Both the position numbers and the translations under genes were made by a program. Positions 16,214 through 23,890 of a DNA stretch of 64,000 nucleotides are shown here, in pieces. Location: NCBI GenBank assembly GCA_017303795.1, contig JAFLBR010000019.1, positions 1-64,000 of the forward strand, in the 5' to 3' direction. The number at the start of each line of letters is the position of its first letter. Position 1 is the stretch's first letter. Below the pieces are notes generated by a model that was not told the DNA's origin, searched no databases, and saw only the letters and a program-made list of their open reading frames with translations. The stretch comes from Cytophagales bacterium. GTDB lineage: Bacteria; Bacteroidota; Bacteroidia; Cytophagales; Cyclobacteriaceae.

Positions 16214-17116
16214 CTAAAAATTTCTAATAGTAGTCAAATCGTGAAAGTTGAGTAAGCCAAAGCGTACACCTAATGTAACCTCGTGTGTGGTAAATTGTGT
16301 GCCAACCGATTTACCGGTGGGTAATTCAAATGCGTAGGCAAAACGAATGTTATCGCCCAGGTTAATTTGAGCAAATGTACCAAAGGTGTTGAGGTTGCGG
16401 GTAAATAAACCAAGCGAATAACTGTCATCTACTTTAAGTGATGCCGCATAATCCAACGATACAGGGGCACCACTTACCATGCGCGCCATTACCCAGGGTT
16501 TAACTTTTATGCGATACGAAAGTTGAAACACATAAGCTGCCAGAGCATAGGCATGTTGGTTATATAAACTGGTGCTGTATTCTTCAATTACCGATGTGGC
16601 CTTAAGCAACTTCGGCACGGACAATCCCACCATAAATTTTTCACTTCGTAAAATTAAACCGGTTCCCAGATTTGGCTTCCATTCGCTTTGATTCACAAAC
16701 TTGCCATCGGCCGGATTGAAGGTTACATCCGAGTAATCAGTTTGGTAGTTGATCAGGCCACCTTGCAATCCAAACGAAAGTTTTAAGTCGGTGCTTAACG
16801 GCAAATGATAGCCATACGTAAACGTTACCTCCGTTGTTTTATCGGCCCCCACCTGATCTTGCAATACCAGTAATCCTGCACCCATTCTATTGTTGGAAAG
16901 TGCCATGTGCGCATTGGCATTCATGGTTACGGGGCTACCTTCAAAGCCTGCCCATTGTTTCCGATACATAACCGAAGCATTAAAATCAGTTGTGCTGCCG
17001 GTATAGGCGGGGTTAATTAACAACGGATTATTAATGTACTGCGAATAGAGTGGATCTTGTTGTGCCATCGCGGTAAGCGATGCAAAACCCAGAAGCAGTG
17101 TTAAAAGTTTTTTCAT
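16214..17116 (-). CDS. PorP/SprF family type IX secretion-associated outer-membrane protein
   Basis: The protein has 300 residues, with a signal peptide ending A-M-A-Q at about 19 and then Q-D-P-L-Y-S-Q-Y-I-N-N-P-L-L-I-N-P-A-Y-T-G-S, the hallmark opening of PorP/SprF proteins. The rest alternates as beta strands of an outer-membrane barrel. Members of this family help type IX cargo with type B C-terminal domains to reach or stay on the surface; SprF does this for SprB in Flavobacterium. The nearby CHU_C protein (12282-15065) is the obvious partner. The gene precedes the beta-helix gene by 21 bp in the same direction. Confidence 0.9.
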   Translation of the reverse strand: MKKLLTLLLGFASLTAMAQQDPLYSQYINNPLLINPAYTGSTTDFNASVMYRKQWAGFEGSPVTMNANAHMALSNNRMGAGLLVLQDQVGADKTTEVTFTYGYHLPLSTDLKLSFGLQGGLINYQTDYSDVTFNPADGKFVNQSEWKPNLGTGLILRSEKFMVGLSVPKLLKATSVIEEYSTSLYNQHAYALAAYVFQLSYRIKVKPWVMARMVSGAPVSLDYAASLKVDDSYSLGLFTRNLNTFGTFAQINLGDNIRFAYAFELPTGKSVGTQFTTHEVTLGVRFGLLNFHDLTTIRNF

Positions 17117-17150
17117 GCGACCTCGTTTGCGATGAACCGGCTTTGTAACT

Positions 17151-17663
17151 CTATTCTTTCACCTCAAACTTCATAGTAGTAACAATTTCTGATTCGCTGT
17201 TTTTATCGAACACGCGGATTTTGCATTGATAGGTTTTTCCGGCTTCCATTGGTTCGCCAATAATTACAGTTCCTCGTAACACACTGGCAGTTTCAGGTTC
17301 AAATCCTTCTGCATTAGTGCTGAACATATCGGCCTCATTTAAAATAAAGTTTCCGGCTTCATCGGTAACTTCCATAGCCAGGCCCGGAAAAGCTTTGCCA
17401 TCTTTCAAGGTATAGTTTTCAATTCCTTCAAACACAATCGAGAACTTACTATCAATTGGCACTTCGTTATCGCCAAGCTGATTGTCTTCAGCATCAACCA
17501 CATAAACATTCTCTACTGCAAACCCATTGTATGATGTCTTGGCTCCGGTCATCAAATCGGCTTTTACACCTTTTGAAAACCCCACACTAAAACCTTCCTT
17601 TCCGGAATTGGAGCAGGCTGAACCAATCATTAGAATTAATGCGAAAGCGAAAATTGATTTCAT
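17151..17663 (-). CDS. Uncharacterised lipoprotein, 170 aa
   Basis: The lipobox is I-G-S-A-C at about 13-17, which gives a mature lipid-anchored protein of about 154 residues. The mature part is rich in beta structure and acidic residues, with a repeated strand-turn pattern and a last strand T-M-K-F-E-V-K-E. I do not recognise the family. It lies 34 bp upstream of the PorP/SprF gene on the same strand and may belong to that surface-protein operon. The sequence after the lipobox lacks an SPII+2 aspartate (it reads S-N-S-G), so an outer-membrane destination is possible. Confidence 0.7.
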   Translation of the reverse strand: MKSIFAFALILMIGSACSNSGKEGFSVGFSKGVKADLMTGAKTSYNGFAVENVYVVDAEDNQLGDNEVPIDSKFSIVFEGIENYTLKDGKAFPGLAMEVTDEAGNFILNEADMFSTNAEGFEPETASVLRGTVIIGEPMEAGKTYQCKIRVFDKNSESEIVTTMKFEVKE

Positions 17664-17715
17664 GGGGGAGTTGTTTTTGGTCAGTCAAAATAAACCTATG
17701 TACCGAAATTCTCCG

Positions 17716-17735
17716 TCCCCTAAAAAGGGGATTTT
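17716..17735. repeat. 20-bp direct repeat, copy 1 (CCCCTAAAAAGGGG type)
   Basis: TCCCCTAAAAAGGGGATTTT is identical to and in the same orientation as copy 2 at 19247-19266. The CCCC/GGGG stem may form a small hairpin. The two copies bracket the 463-aa gene at 17772-19163. Confidence 0.65.
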
Positions 17736-17771
17736 AAGAACTCAATGTGGATCAAAGAAGAATCTAATTTA

Positions 17772-19163
17772 TTATTTTTTTCCGTAACTGGAGTAATCAC
17801 CATAACCTGTATCCTGCAACCATAAAATTCGCGCGCCTTTTATGCATGAGAAATACGCATTGTACAATCGTGGTTTCCCTTCCAGATCAGAGAAATGAAT
17901 TTGCCAGTTGTTGGGATTGGTAAATTTTCCAGATGACTTCGCACCCGAAAATTTTATGCTCCCTACAAAGCCACTGGCTACGCTAATGGCCCAATTGTAA
18001 GTACCATTACTTAGAAACTCAAAGGTTTGTGAAGATGAGTGGGTGTTCATACCAGCATCAGCACCGGTGTAGGCATTTACATATTGCGTAAAGCCACCGA
18101 AGTTGTTTGTCCAAGTGCCAGTTAAATCAGAAGCCGCTACCGCAAATTTGTTGTACCCTTCAAATTTTTGCAACACATCGTATTCACTGTTACTCACTTC
18201 ACCATTTAAAGCGGCCACATTAAATCCTGTTCCCTGCCCGAAAGCATTTATATTCGGTGCTATAAATTCCATCCATGGGCTTCTATCGCGTTTGAAGAGT
18301 ACCACATAAACCGTTTGCCCGGTTTGATTATCGGTAAGTGTTCCCGAAATAAATACCCCCTGAAAGTAGGAAAGTGCATTTCTGGCTACAAAGTAATTTT
18401 GAAGGTTGCTATAGCGTGGTGCTACCAATGTGTTCCATGCAATTCTTTTTTCTTCATCAGGATTAGAAATGTACTGGTTGGTTGTAGGGTTAGGATAATG
18501 AATGAGAACCTTTACATTACTTTTTGTAACCTCCACCCAATCTTCGCGCACCGTACTAACCCAGCCATCGTTAAAGTTGATGGTTGTAAAGGCATAGCCG
18601 GAAGGCATTACCTCCTGGCGGGGTGTTACCACTTTTTGCTCAGCACTTTCTTTATTACTTGGTGTTATCGGAACAGTAACGGGGGGATCAACTTTATCTG
18701 GTGGGTTTGTGTCTGCAGAAATGTTTGGAGGAGTGGTAATTGTAACGTTATTCTTTATAGTAGCCAGATAAAGTTGTGTATCTCTTTTATTAGCTTCAAG
18801 ATACATTATTAATGAAGTAATTCCTTTGTTGAGCAACCAGTACTTAGGGTTGCCTGATAGGGATGTGAGCTGCCAACCCGCTTTTTGTGCCGAGAGTTTT
18901 ATTTCTTCCACCGAAGCTGATGCGATAGTTCCGGGTATATTAAAAACCTCTACACCCGCTTCCAGAACAAGTTCATTCTCTTCAGCAATCAGATCCAACA
19001 GGGTTTTGGCCGCAGCGGTGGCTAAAATTCGCTTATCCTGTTTTGATCCAGCAGGCAATTCAATACCTGAAAGTTCAGAGCGGGAAGCCGGAGTAACTTT
19101 GGATTGACTAAAACCAATAACGGTTAAAAGCAGAAAAAGAATTGCGAACTTAAATTGTAGCAT
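17772..19163 (-). CDS. Exported protein, paralogue of the protein encoded at 21931-23298
   Basis: I chose the ATG at 19163 because it gives a clean signal peptide (MLQFKFAILFLLLTVIGFSQ); the frame opens further upstream without support. The protein then has 463 residues. The N-terminal 130 mature residues are unlike the paralogue. The C-terminal 260 residues share F-N/D-D-G-W-V, V-T-K, V-L-I/L-H-Y, Y-N-K-F-A-V, D-L-T/A-G-x-W, A-G-M-N-x-x-S-S, N-G-T-Y and G-x-V-G-S-x-x-F with it. The family is unknown to me. It is divergent from the histidine kinase gene at 19326, so the pair may share a control region. A sensory or envelope-stress role linked to that kinase is an inference from position only. 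Confidence 0.7.
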   Translation of the reverse strand: MLQFKFAILFLLLTVIGFSQSKVTPASRSELSGIELPAGSKQDKRILATAAAKTLLDLIAEENELVLEAGVEVFNIPGTIASASVEEIKLSAQKAGWQLTSLSGNPKYWLLNKGITSLIMYLEANKRDTQLYLATIKNNVTITTPPNISADTNPPDKVDPPVTVPITPSNKESAEQKVVTPRQEVMPSGYAFTTINFNDGWVSTVREDWVEVTKSNVKVLIHYPNPTTNQYISNPDEEKRIAWNTLVAPRYSNLQNYFVARNALSYFQGVFISGTLTDNQTGQTVYVVLFKRDRSPWMEFIAPNINAFGQGTGFNVAALNGEVSNSEYDVLQKFEGYNKFAVAASDLTGTWTNNFGGFTQYVNAYTGADAGMNTHSSSQTFEFLSNGTYNWAISVASGFVGSIKFSGAKSSGKFTNPNNWQIHFSDLEGKPRLYNAYFSCIKGARILWLQDTGYGDYSSYGKK

Positions 19164-19246
19164 GAGCAAGTAATTTACTATTGTTTCATTAAGTCTACAG
19201 ATGCTTGTTGGCTTTTTAAAATTGCTTGAATAATGCATCCGATCCC

Positions 19247-19266
19247 TCCCCTAAAAAGGGGATTTT
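19247..19266. repeat. 20-bp direct repeat, copy 2 (CCCCTAAAAAGGGG type)
   Basis: Identical to 17716-17735, here in the 162-bp region between the divergent genes at 19163 and 19326. It could be an interspersed repeat or a control site. Confidence 0.65.
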
Positions 19267-19325
19267 GGAAATTAATAGAGATGATGTTTAGCGTTAGCCA
19301 ACAAACCCCATTATTTTGTGTAAAA

Positions 19326-21311
19326 ATGAACACCTCGCTGATTAATAAAGCCCAACAAATTGTGCTGGCAATAAGCCTGATGGCTTGTTCCGTTGCTAAC
19401 TCTCAATCTCCTTCCGATAGTCTGCTTCGAATATTGAAACAATTACCGGACGATACAGCAAAAGTGATGTTGTATTATCAGTATGGCGAATTATTTGAAA
19501 CCACGAATCCAGATTCTGCTTTATGGTATTATGATCTCGCCCGAAAAAAATCGCAAGACCTAAACTACCTGAAAGGGCAGGCTGCTTATGCGAGTAATGC
19601 AATTGTAATTTTAAATAACCGCGGTAAATTCAAAGAAGCTCTTGGGTTCGCCAAAGAAGCACTCTCGTTTTATCAGCAAATAGGAACCAAAAAAGATCTG
19701 GCCGTGGCCAATATTAATGTGGGTAGTGAATGGCAATACCTTTCTGATTTTGAAACTGCAGCCAAAAGTTATTTTGAGGCTTTGAAACTTGCCGAAGAAA
19801 TAGGCGATAAAAGATTGCAACGCATTTCAAACAATAACCTGGCTTCTATTTTTATTGAATTAGGTCAATACGAAAAAGGGAAAGGGTATGCCGAAAAATC
19901 GTTAGTGTTGGCAACCGAACTAAAAAACGATTATGCGATTGCATCCTCCACCTACAATATTGCAAATGCTGAAATCTATTTGAAGCAATACGATAAGGCG
20001 CTTAATCATTTTAAAGACATTGAAGCCAATGGCATTCGTACAAATGATTACATAGTAATACTCGATGGTTGGTTGGGGCAGGCCGATGTGTATAAAATGA
20101 TTCCCGAATACAGCCAAGCTGAATTTTACTTCAAAAAGGTAATTTCATTTTCAATTGAAAAAGAAGCCCCCGAATATGAGATGTACGCGCAAATGGGATT
20201 GGCTGATGTTTACACGGCAACAAACAAAAATCAATTAGCTACTCAGGCATTAACACGAGGTATAGCTTTAGCCTCTGAATTAGGATCGGTTAATGAGTTG
20301 CGCGATTTATATAATAAAGCAGCTGTGCTTTACGAAAACACCGGTAAGGATGTTAATGCGCTTGATTTTAGAAAAAAATTCGAAGTGTTAAACGATTCGA
20401 TTGTAGGCGAAAAAAGCAGAGCTAACATTAATATGTTAGAAGCCCGCTATGAATCGGAAAAAAAAGAACAACAGATAAGAGACCTGAAGCAACAAGCGGA
20501 GATTAAAGATTTATCTATTCAACAAAACCGGTTGTTGATTATTATTCTGGTGGCAGTATTGATTTCGGTGGTTGCTATTGCGTGGCTGGGCCGCAGAACG
20601 TATAACCAGAAAAAACTGCTGCTCGAAAAAGACAATGCATTAAAGCAAAGTCGGATTGCCGAACTGGAGGCTGAAAAACAATTATTAGCAAGCGAGGCGG
20701 TAATTAAAGGCCAGGAAGAAGAGCGGGGCCGGTTAGCCAAAGACCTGCACGATGGCCTGGGTGGTTTATTGTCCGGTGTAAAATTTTCATTAACCAATAT
20801 GAAATCGAACGTAGTATTAGATGCGCAAAGTGCATTGGTGTTTGAGCGATCGTTAGATATGCTTGATAATTCTATTTCAGAACTCAGGCGCGTGGCGCAC
20901 AACATGATGCCCGAAGTGCTGGTAAAATTTGGATTGCAAGAGGCACTTAAAAGTTATTGCGACTCTATTGAGCAATCCGGTATTTTCAAAGTCGGGTTTC
21001 AATCGCTGGGTACTGATGTACGGCTTACATCTAATACTGAAATTATTCTATATCGTATTGTGCAGGAGTTGTTAAACAATGCTTCCAAATATGCCAAGGC
21101 TTCGATGGTGTTGGTGCAGTTGGCGTTTCATGAAAATGAAATCAGCATTACTGTAGAAGATAACGGAGTTGGTTTTGACATTGCTAAAACCCAGCACTCA
21201 ACCGGAGCAGGTTGGACTAATATTCGCTCGCGGGTAGAATACCTGAAAGGGAAAGTAGATGTAACATCTGGCACAGGCGGAACTTCGGTACACCTTTATG
21301 TGCCTATATAA
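19326..21311 (+). CDS. TPR-containing sensor histidine kinase (HisKA_3 type)
   Basis: From the ATG at 19326 the protein has 661 residues. A signal peptide (about 1-28) puts the sensor part in the periplasm. About 40-370 are tetratricopeptide repeats, for example A-x-S-Y-F-E-A-L-K-L-A-E-E-I-G-D. A coiled coil leads to one membrane helix (about 402-420), and then a dimerisation domain with phospho-acceptor His in D-L-H-D-G-L-G-G (about 474). The ATPase domain shows E-L-L-N-N-A-S-K-Y-A and E-D-N-G-V-G-F-D near the C-terminus. The class is NarX/DegS-like. The response regulator follows 3 bp later, and a paralogous exported protein gene follows that. TPR ligand and signal are unknown. Confidence 0.9.
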   Translation: MNTSLINKAQQIVLAISLMACSVANSQSPSDSLLRILKQLPDDTAKVMLYYQYGELFETTNPDSALWYYDLARKKSQDLNYLKGQAAYASNAIVILNNRGKFKEALGFAKEALSFYQQIGTKKDLAVANINVGSEWQYLSDFETAAKSYFEALKLAEEIGDKRLQRISNNNLASIFIELGQYEKGKGYAEKSLVLATELKNDYAIASSTYNIANAEIYLKQYDKALNHFKDIEANGIRTNDYIVILDGWLGQADVYKMIPEYSQAEFYFKKVISFSIEKEAPEYEMYAQMGLADVYTATNKNQLATQALTRGIALASELGSVNELRDLYNKAAVLYENTGKDVNALDFRKKFEVLNDSIVGEKSRANINMLEARYESEKKEQQIRDLKQQAEIKDLSIQQNRLLIIILVAVLISVVAIAWLGRRTYNQKKLLLEKDNALKQSRIAELEAEKQLLASEAVIKGQEEERGRLAKDLHDGLGGLLSGVKFSLTNMKSNVVLDAQSALVFERSLDMLDNSISELRRVAHNMMPEVLVKFGLQEALKSYCDSIEQSGIFKVGFQSLGTDVRLTSNTEIILYRIVQELLNNASKYAKASMVLVQLAFHENEISITVEDNGVGFDIAKTQHSTGAGWTNIRSRVEYLKGKVDVTSGTGGTSVHLYVPI

Positions 21312-21314
21312 ATT

Positions 21315-21929
21315 ATGACAAAACGCGTTTTTATAGTGGACGATCACCCTATGGTGGTAGAAGGCATGCGCAGCATGTTGCTACAACTTAACGAAGTTGA
21401 GGTGTGTGGCCATGCAACCAACGCACGTTCATGCCTCGGCTATTTTGTAAAAAACACAGCCGATGTGGTTTTGTTAGACATCAACCTGCCTGATCAGAGT
21501 GGTATTGAAGTTTGCAAAACATTGTTGCACCAAAAACCAGAGTTAAAAATAATCGCGCTCACCAACTTTGATCAACTCACCTACATTCAACGCATGAAGG
21601 ATGCTGGCGCAAAAGGATATCTATTAAAAAATGCTTCGCTGGATGAAATTGATCAAGCATTGCAAGCTGTAACCGCTAATGGAGAATATTGGCTGGGGCG
21701 CGATAACCTGCGCGACACCATTAAAGATCATAACCAGCTTTTGCTTACGCGAAGAGAAATTGAAGTACTGAAATTAATTGCCGAAGGATTAACCAATCAG
21801 GAAATTGCCGACAAGCTTTTTGTAAGCGCCAGCACAATTGATTCTCACCGCAAAAGTTTGATCTCAAAATTACAGGTAAAAAACACTGCGGCATTGGTGC
21901 GCACTGCTCTTGAAAGTAAAATCATTTAA
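21315..21929 (+). CDS. NarL/LuxR-family response regulator
   Basis: The protein has 204 residues. The receiver domain has the acidic pair D9/D10, the phospho-acceptor Asp55 in V-V-L-L-D-I-N-L-P and the conserved lysine in G-Y-L-L-K-N-A. The C-terminal LuxR helix-turn-helix (about 140-200) reads L-T-R-R-E-I-E-V-L-K-L-I-A-E-G-L-T-N-Q-E-I-A. It is the cognate partner of the kinase that ends 3 bp before it. Its stop is 1 bp before the next ATG (21931), so the exported protein downstream is in the same operon and may be both effector and target. Confidence 0.92.
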   Translation: MTKRVFIVDDHPMVVEGMRSMLLQLNEVEVCGHATNARSCLGYFVKNTADVVLLDINLPDQSGIEVCKTLLHQKPELKIIALTNFDQLTYIQRMKDAGAKGYLLKNASLDEIDQALQAVTANGEYWLGRDNLRDTIKDHNQLLLTRREIEVLKLIAEGLTNQEIADKLFVSASTIDSHRKSLISKLQVKNTAALVRTALESKII

Positions 21930-21930
21930 C

Positions 21931-23298
21931 ATGAAAAATATTTTCGCATTCCTCTTTTGTGCTGTGACTCTTACCACCACCGCACAAAAAACCATTTTCG
22001 ATATAGCCACTTACACCGTTGCTGCTGGCTGGACACCTGAAATAAAAGACTTTGCCGCATCGTATGTAAAAACCAATAACGTTACCAAAAGCTGGTGCCG
22101 CGTTACTATTTATAAAAGCATTCAAAGCAGTGGTAATGCGCTTACCGATTTTAATAATGAGTGGAATGCCTTGATTGTGAAAAATAATTGGGGCCCAGCC
22201 ACACCACCACAAACTGAAACTGAAACGGAAGATGGCTGGACCTCGCACTCGGCTGTAAGCACCTTCACTTACGATAATAAAGAGGCGTATTCATTGCTCA
22301 GTACTATTTCGGGTTACGGTGTTGAATTGAGTGTTGTTGTGTTGATGAATTCGAATGAATACATGAAACAAATTGAGCAACTCTTGCTTTCGCTTGATCT
22401 AAAAAAACCAGATCAGCCCATTGTAACGCAGCAAAGCCAACCCGTAACACAATCAAATCCGCAAAGTGGTTTTACGGTTACAGCCGCATCGGGCAACCAC
22501 GGCATATTTACTGCCACTACCAATTTTGATGATGGCTGGGTAGCCCAACCTTTTGCCGATTATGTACGCGTAACCAAAAATCAGTTTACGGTTTTACTTC
22601 ACTACGGAATTGAAATCACGGACGAACTGCGGGCCACCAATCAACTGGAAGCCGTTATTTTTGATCGGTTTATTCTTCCGCGCTATAATGTGAGTAACAT
22701 CCGAAAGTTTGATAATGGTGGCCCGTGTTATTTCTGTGTTCACTTTTTTGAAGCCGATGCCATTGAGAAAGCTACCGGCAAACGCTATCATTTAGGGTTT
22801 CGCATTATTACCAACAATGGTGTTTCAAAATGCATTGAAATACTTTCTCCATCGCAAGCTGTTTTTCAACAAGAGTTTCCCACTCCCGAAAAAGTAGAAG
22901 CGTTATTGAACTACAACAAATTTGCAGTTACTGTAAATGATCTGGCTGGCGACTGGACCAGCTCTTCTGGCTCTTATGTAAATATGTATAGCACCGTTAC
23001 CGGAAATTATGCTGGCATGAATTCCTCATCATCAGCCGATGAATTTACCTTTAATACCAATGGCACGTACAAGAGCAATCACAAAGGTGCTTATGGTATG
23101 GTGGGCAGTATGACTTTTTATGATCAGAAATACAATGGCGCACTTACCGTTTCTCCGTGGGAGATTGTAATGACCAAACGGTTTGATGGAAAAACATCTA
23201 CATTCTGGGCGCAATACGAAGCCGTGCGTGGTGGGCGTGTATTACACCTAACCGATAAACAATATACGGGCTCGCAGTTCCATTTGGGTCGCAAATGA
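21931..23298 (+). CDS. Exported protein, paralogue of the protein encoded at 17772-19163
   Basis: The start at 21931 gives the signal peptide MKNIFAFLFCAVTLTTTAQ and a protein of 455 residues; the frame that opens at 21910 overlaps the response regulator and lacks support. The N-terminal 150 mature residues contain W-T-P-E-I-K-D-F-A-A-S-Y and look like a separate alpha/beta domain. The C-terminal 270 residues share the block order of the paralogue (D-D-G-W-V, V-T-K, Y-N-K-F-A-V, A-G-M-N-S-S-S-S, N-G-T-Y, G-M-V-G-S). It follows the response regulator by 1 bp, so transcriptional coupling with the two-component system is likely. I do not recognise the family. Confidence 0.75.
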   Translation: MKNIFAFLFCAVTLTTTAQKTIFDIATYTVAAGWTPEIKDFAASYVKTNNVTKSWCRVTIYKSIQSSGNALTDFNNEWNALIVKNNWGPATPPQTETETEDGWTSHSAVSTFTYDNKEAYSLLSTISGYGVELSVVVLMNSNEYMKQIEQLLLSLDLKKPDQPIVTQQSQPVTQSNPQSGFTVTAASGNHGIFTATTNFDDGWVAQPFADYVRVTKNQFTVLLHYGIEITDELRATNQLEAVIFDRFILPRYNVSNIRKFDNGGPCYFCVHFFEADAIEKATGKRYHLGFRIITNNGVSKCIEILSPSQAVFQQEFPTPEKVEALLNYNKFAVTVNDLAGDWTSSSGSYVNMYSTVTGNYAGMNSSSSADEFTFNTNGTYKSNHKGAYGMVGSMTFYDQKYNGALTVSPWEIVMTKRFDGKTSTFWAQYEAVRGGRVLHLTDKQYTGSQFHLGRK

Positions 23299-23306
23299 AC
23301 GTCAAG

Positions 23307-23843
23307 TTAGAATGAAAAAGATTTATTCAGCAACCGGGATTTTATTTCCCCTTTGCCTTTAAAGAATTCTGAATAGCGTTGGTTAGCTAATGAAAAACCT
23401 GTAGCCTCCTTTTCAACCGGGTCAATAACCCAATACTCCTTCACTCCAAAACGCTCATATAACTCTTTCTTGGTAACAAGATCATGCTTTTTGTTTCCGG
23501 GTGATAGAATCTCGATGATAAAATCGGGCACACCATGTATCGTGCTGGATTCGTCAATTATATGTTTACTCTCATTTAGCACCACCAGAATATCAGGTTG
23601 CACCGCATTGGATTTCTCATCCAGAAATACATCGAAAGGGGCAAAGAATAATTCCCCCAAATTGTTTTCAGTTAAAAAACTGTCAATTTCAGTGGAAAGT
23701 TTTCTGAGAATTCGCTGATGTATTGTGATGGGCGTTGGCGACATATAAAGTGTATTATCAATTACTTCAGCTAATGTACCCTCTGGAAGCATTTTAAATA
23801 CCTCCATAATTGTGCGTGGCGGATGAATAAGTGTTTCTTGCAT
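23307..23843 (-). CDS. Uma2-family PD-(D/E)XK nuclease-like protein
   Basis: This 178-residue protein is of the Uma2 (DUF820) family. The pattern is A-V-Q-P-D-I-L-V-V (about 86-94), P-D-F-I-I-E-I-L-S-P (about 117-126), K-x-D-L-V-T-K-K-x-x-Y (about 130-140) and G-V-K-E-Y-W-V-I-D-P (about 144-153). These contain the Asp, Glu and Lys residues of a restriction-endonuclease-like fold. Such genes are multicopy in many Bacteroidota and cyanobacteria, and their cellular role is unproven. It is divergent from polA. The first codons read M-Q-E-T-L-I-H-P-P-R-T, normal for the family. Confidence 0.85.
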   Translation of the reverse strand: MQETLIHPPRTIMEVFKMLPEGTLAEVIDNTLYMSPTPITIHQRILRKLSTEIDSFLTENNLGELFFAPFDVFLDEKSNAVQPDILVVLNESKHIIDESSTIHGVPDFIIEILSPGNKKHDLVTKKELYERFGVKEYWVIDPVEKEATGFSLANQRYSEFFKGKGEIKSRLLNKSFSF

Positions 23844-23890
23844 GTTCTAAAATTACACATTTTTGTGAACGTTTTAAACGCACCATTACT

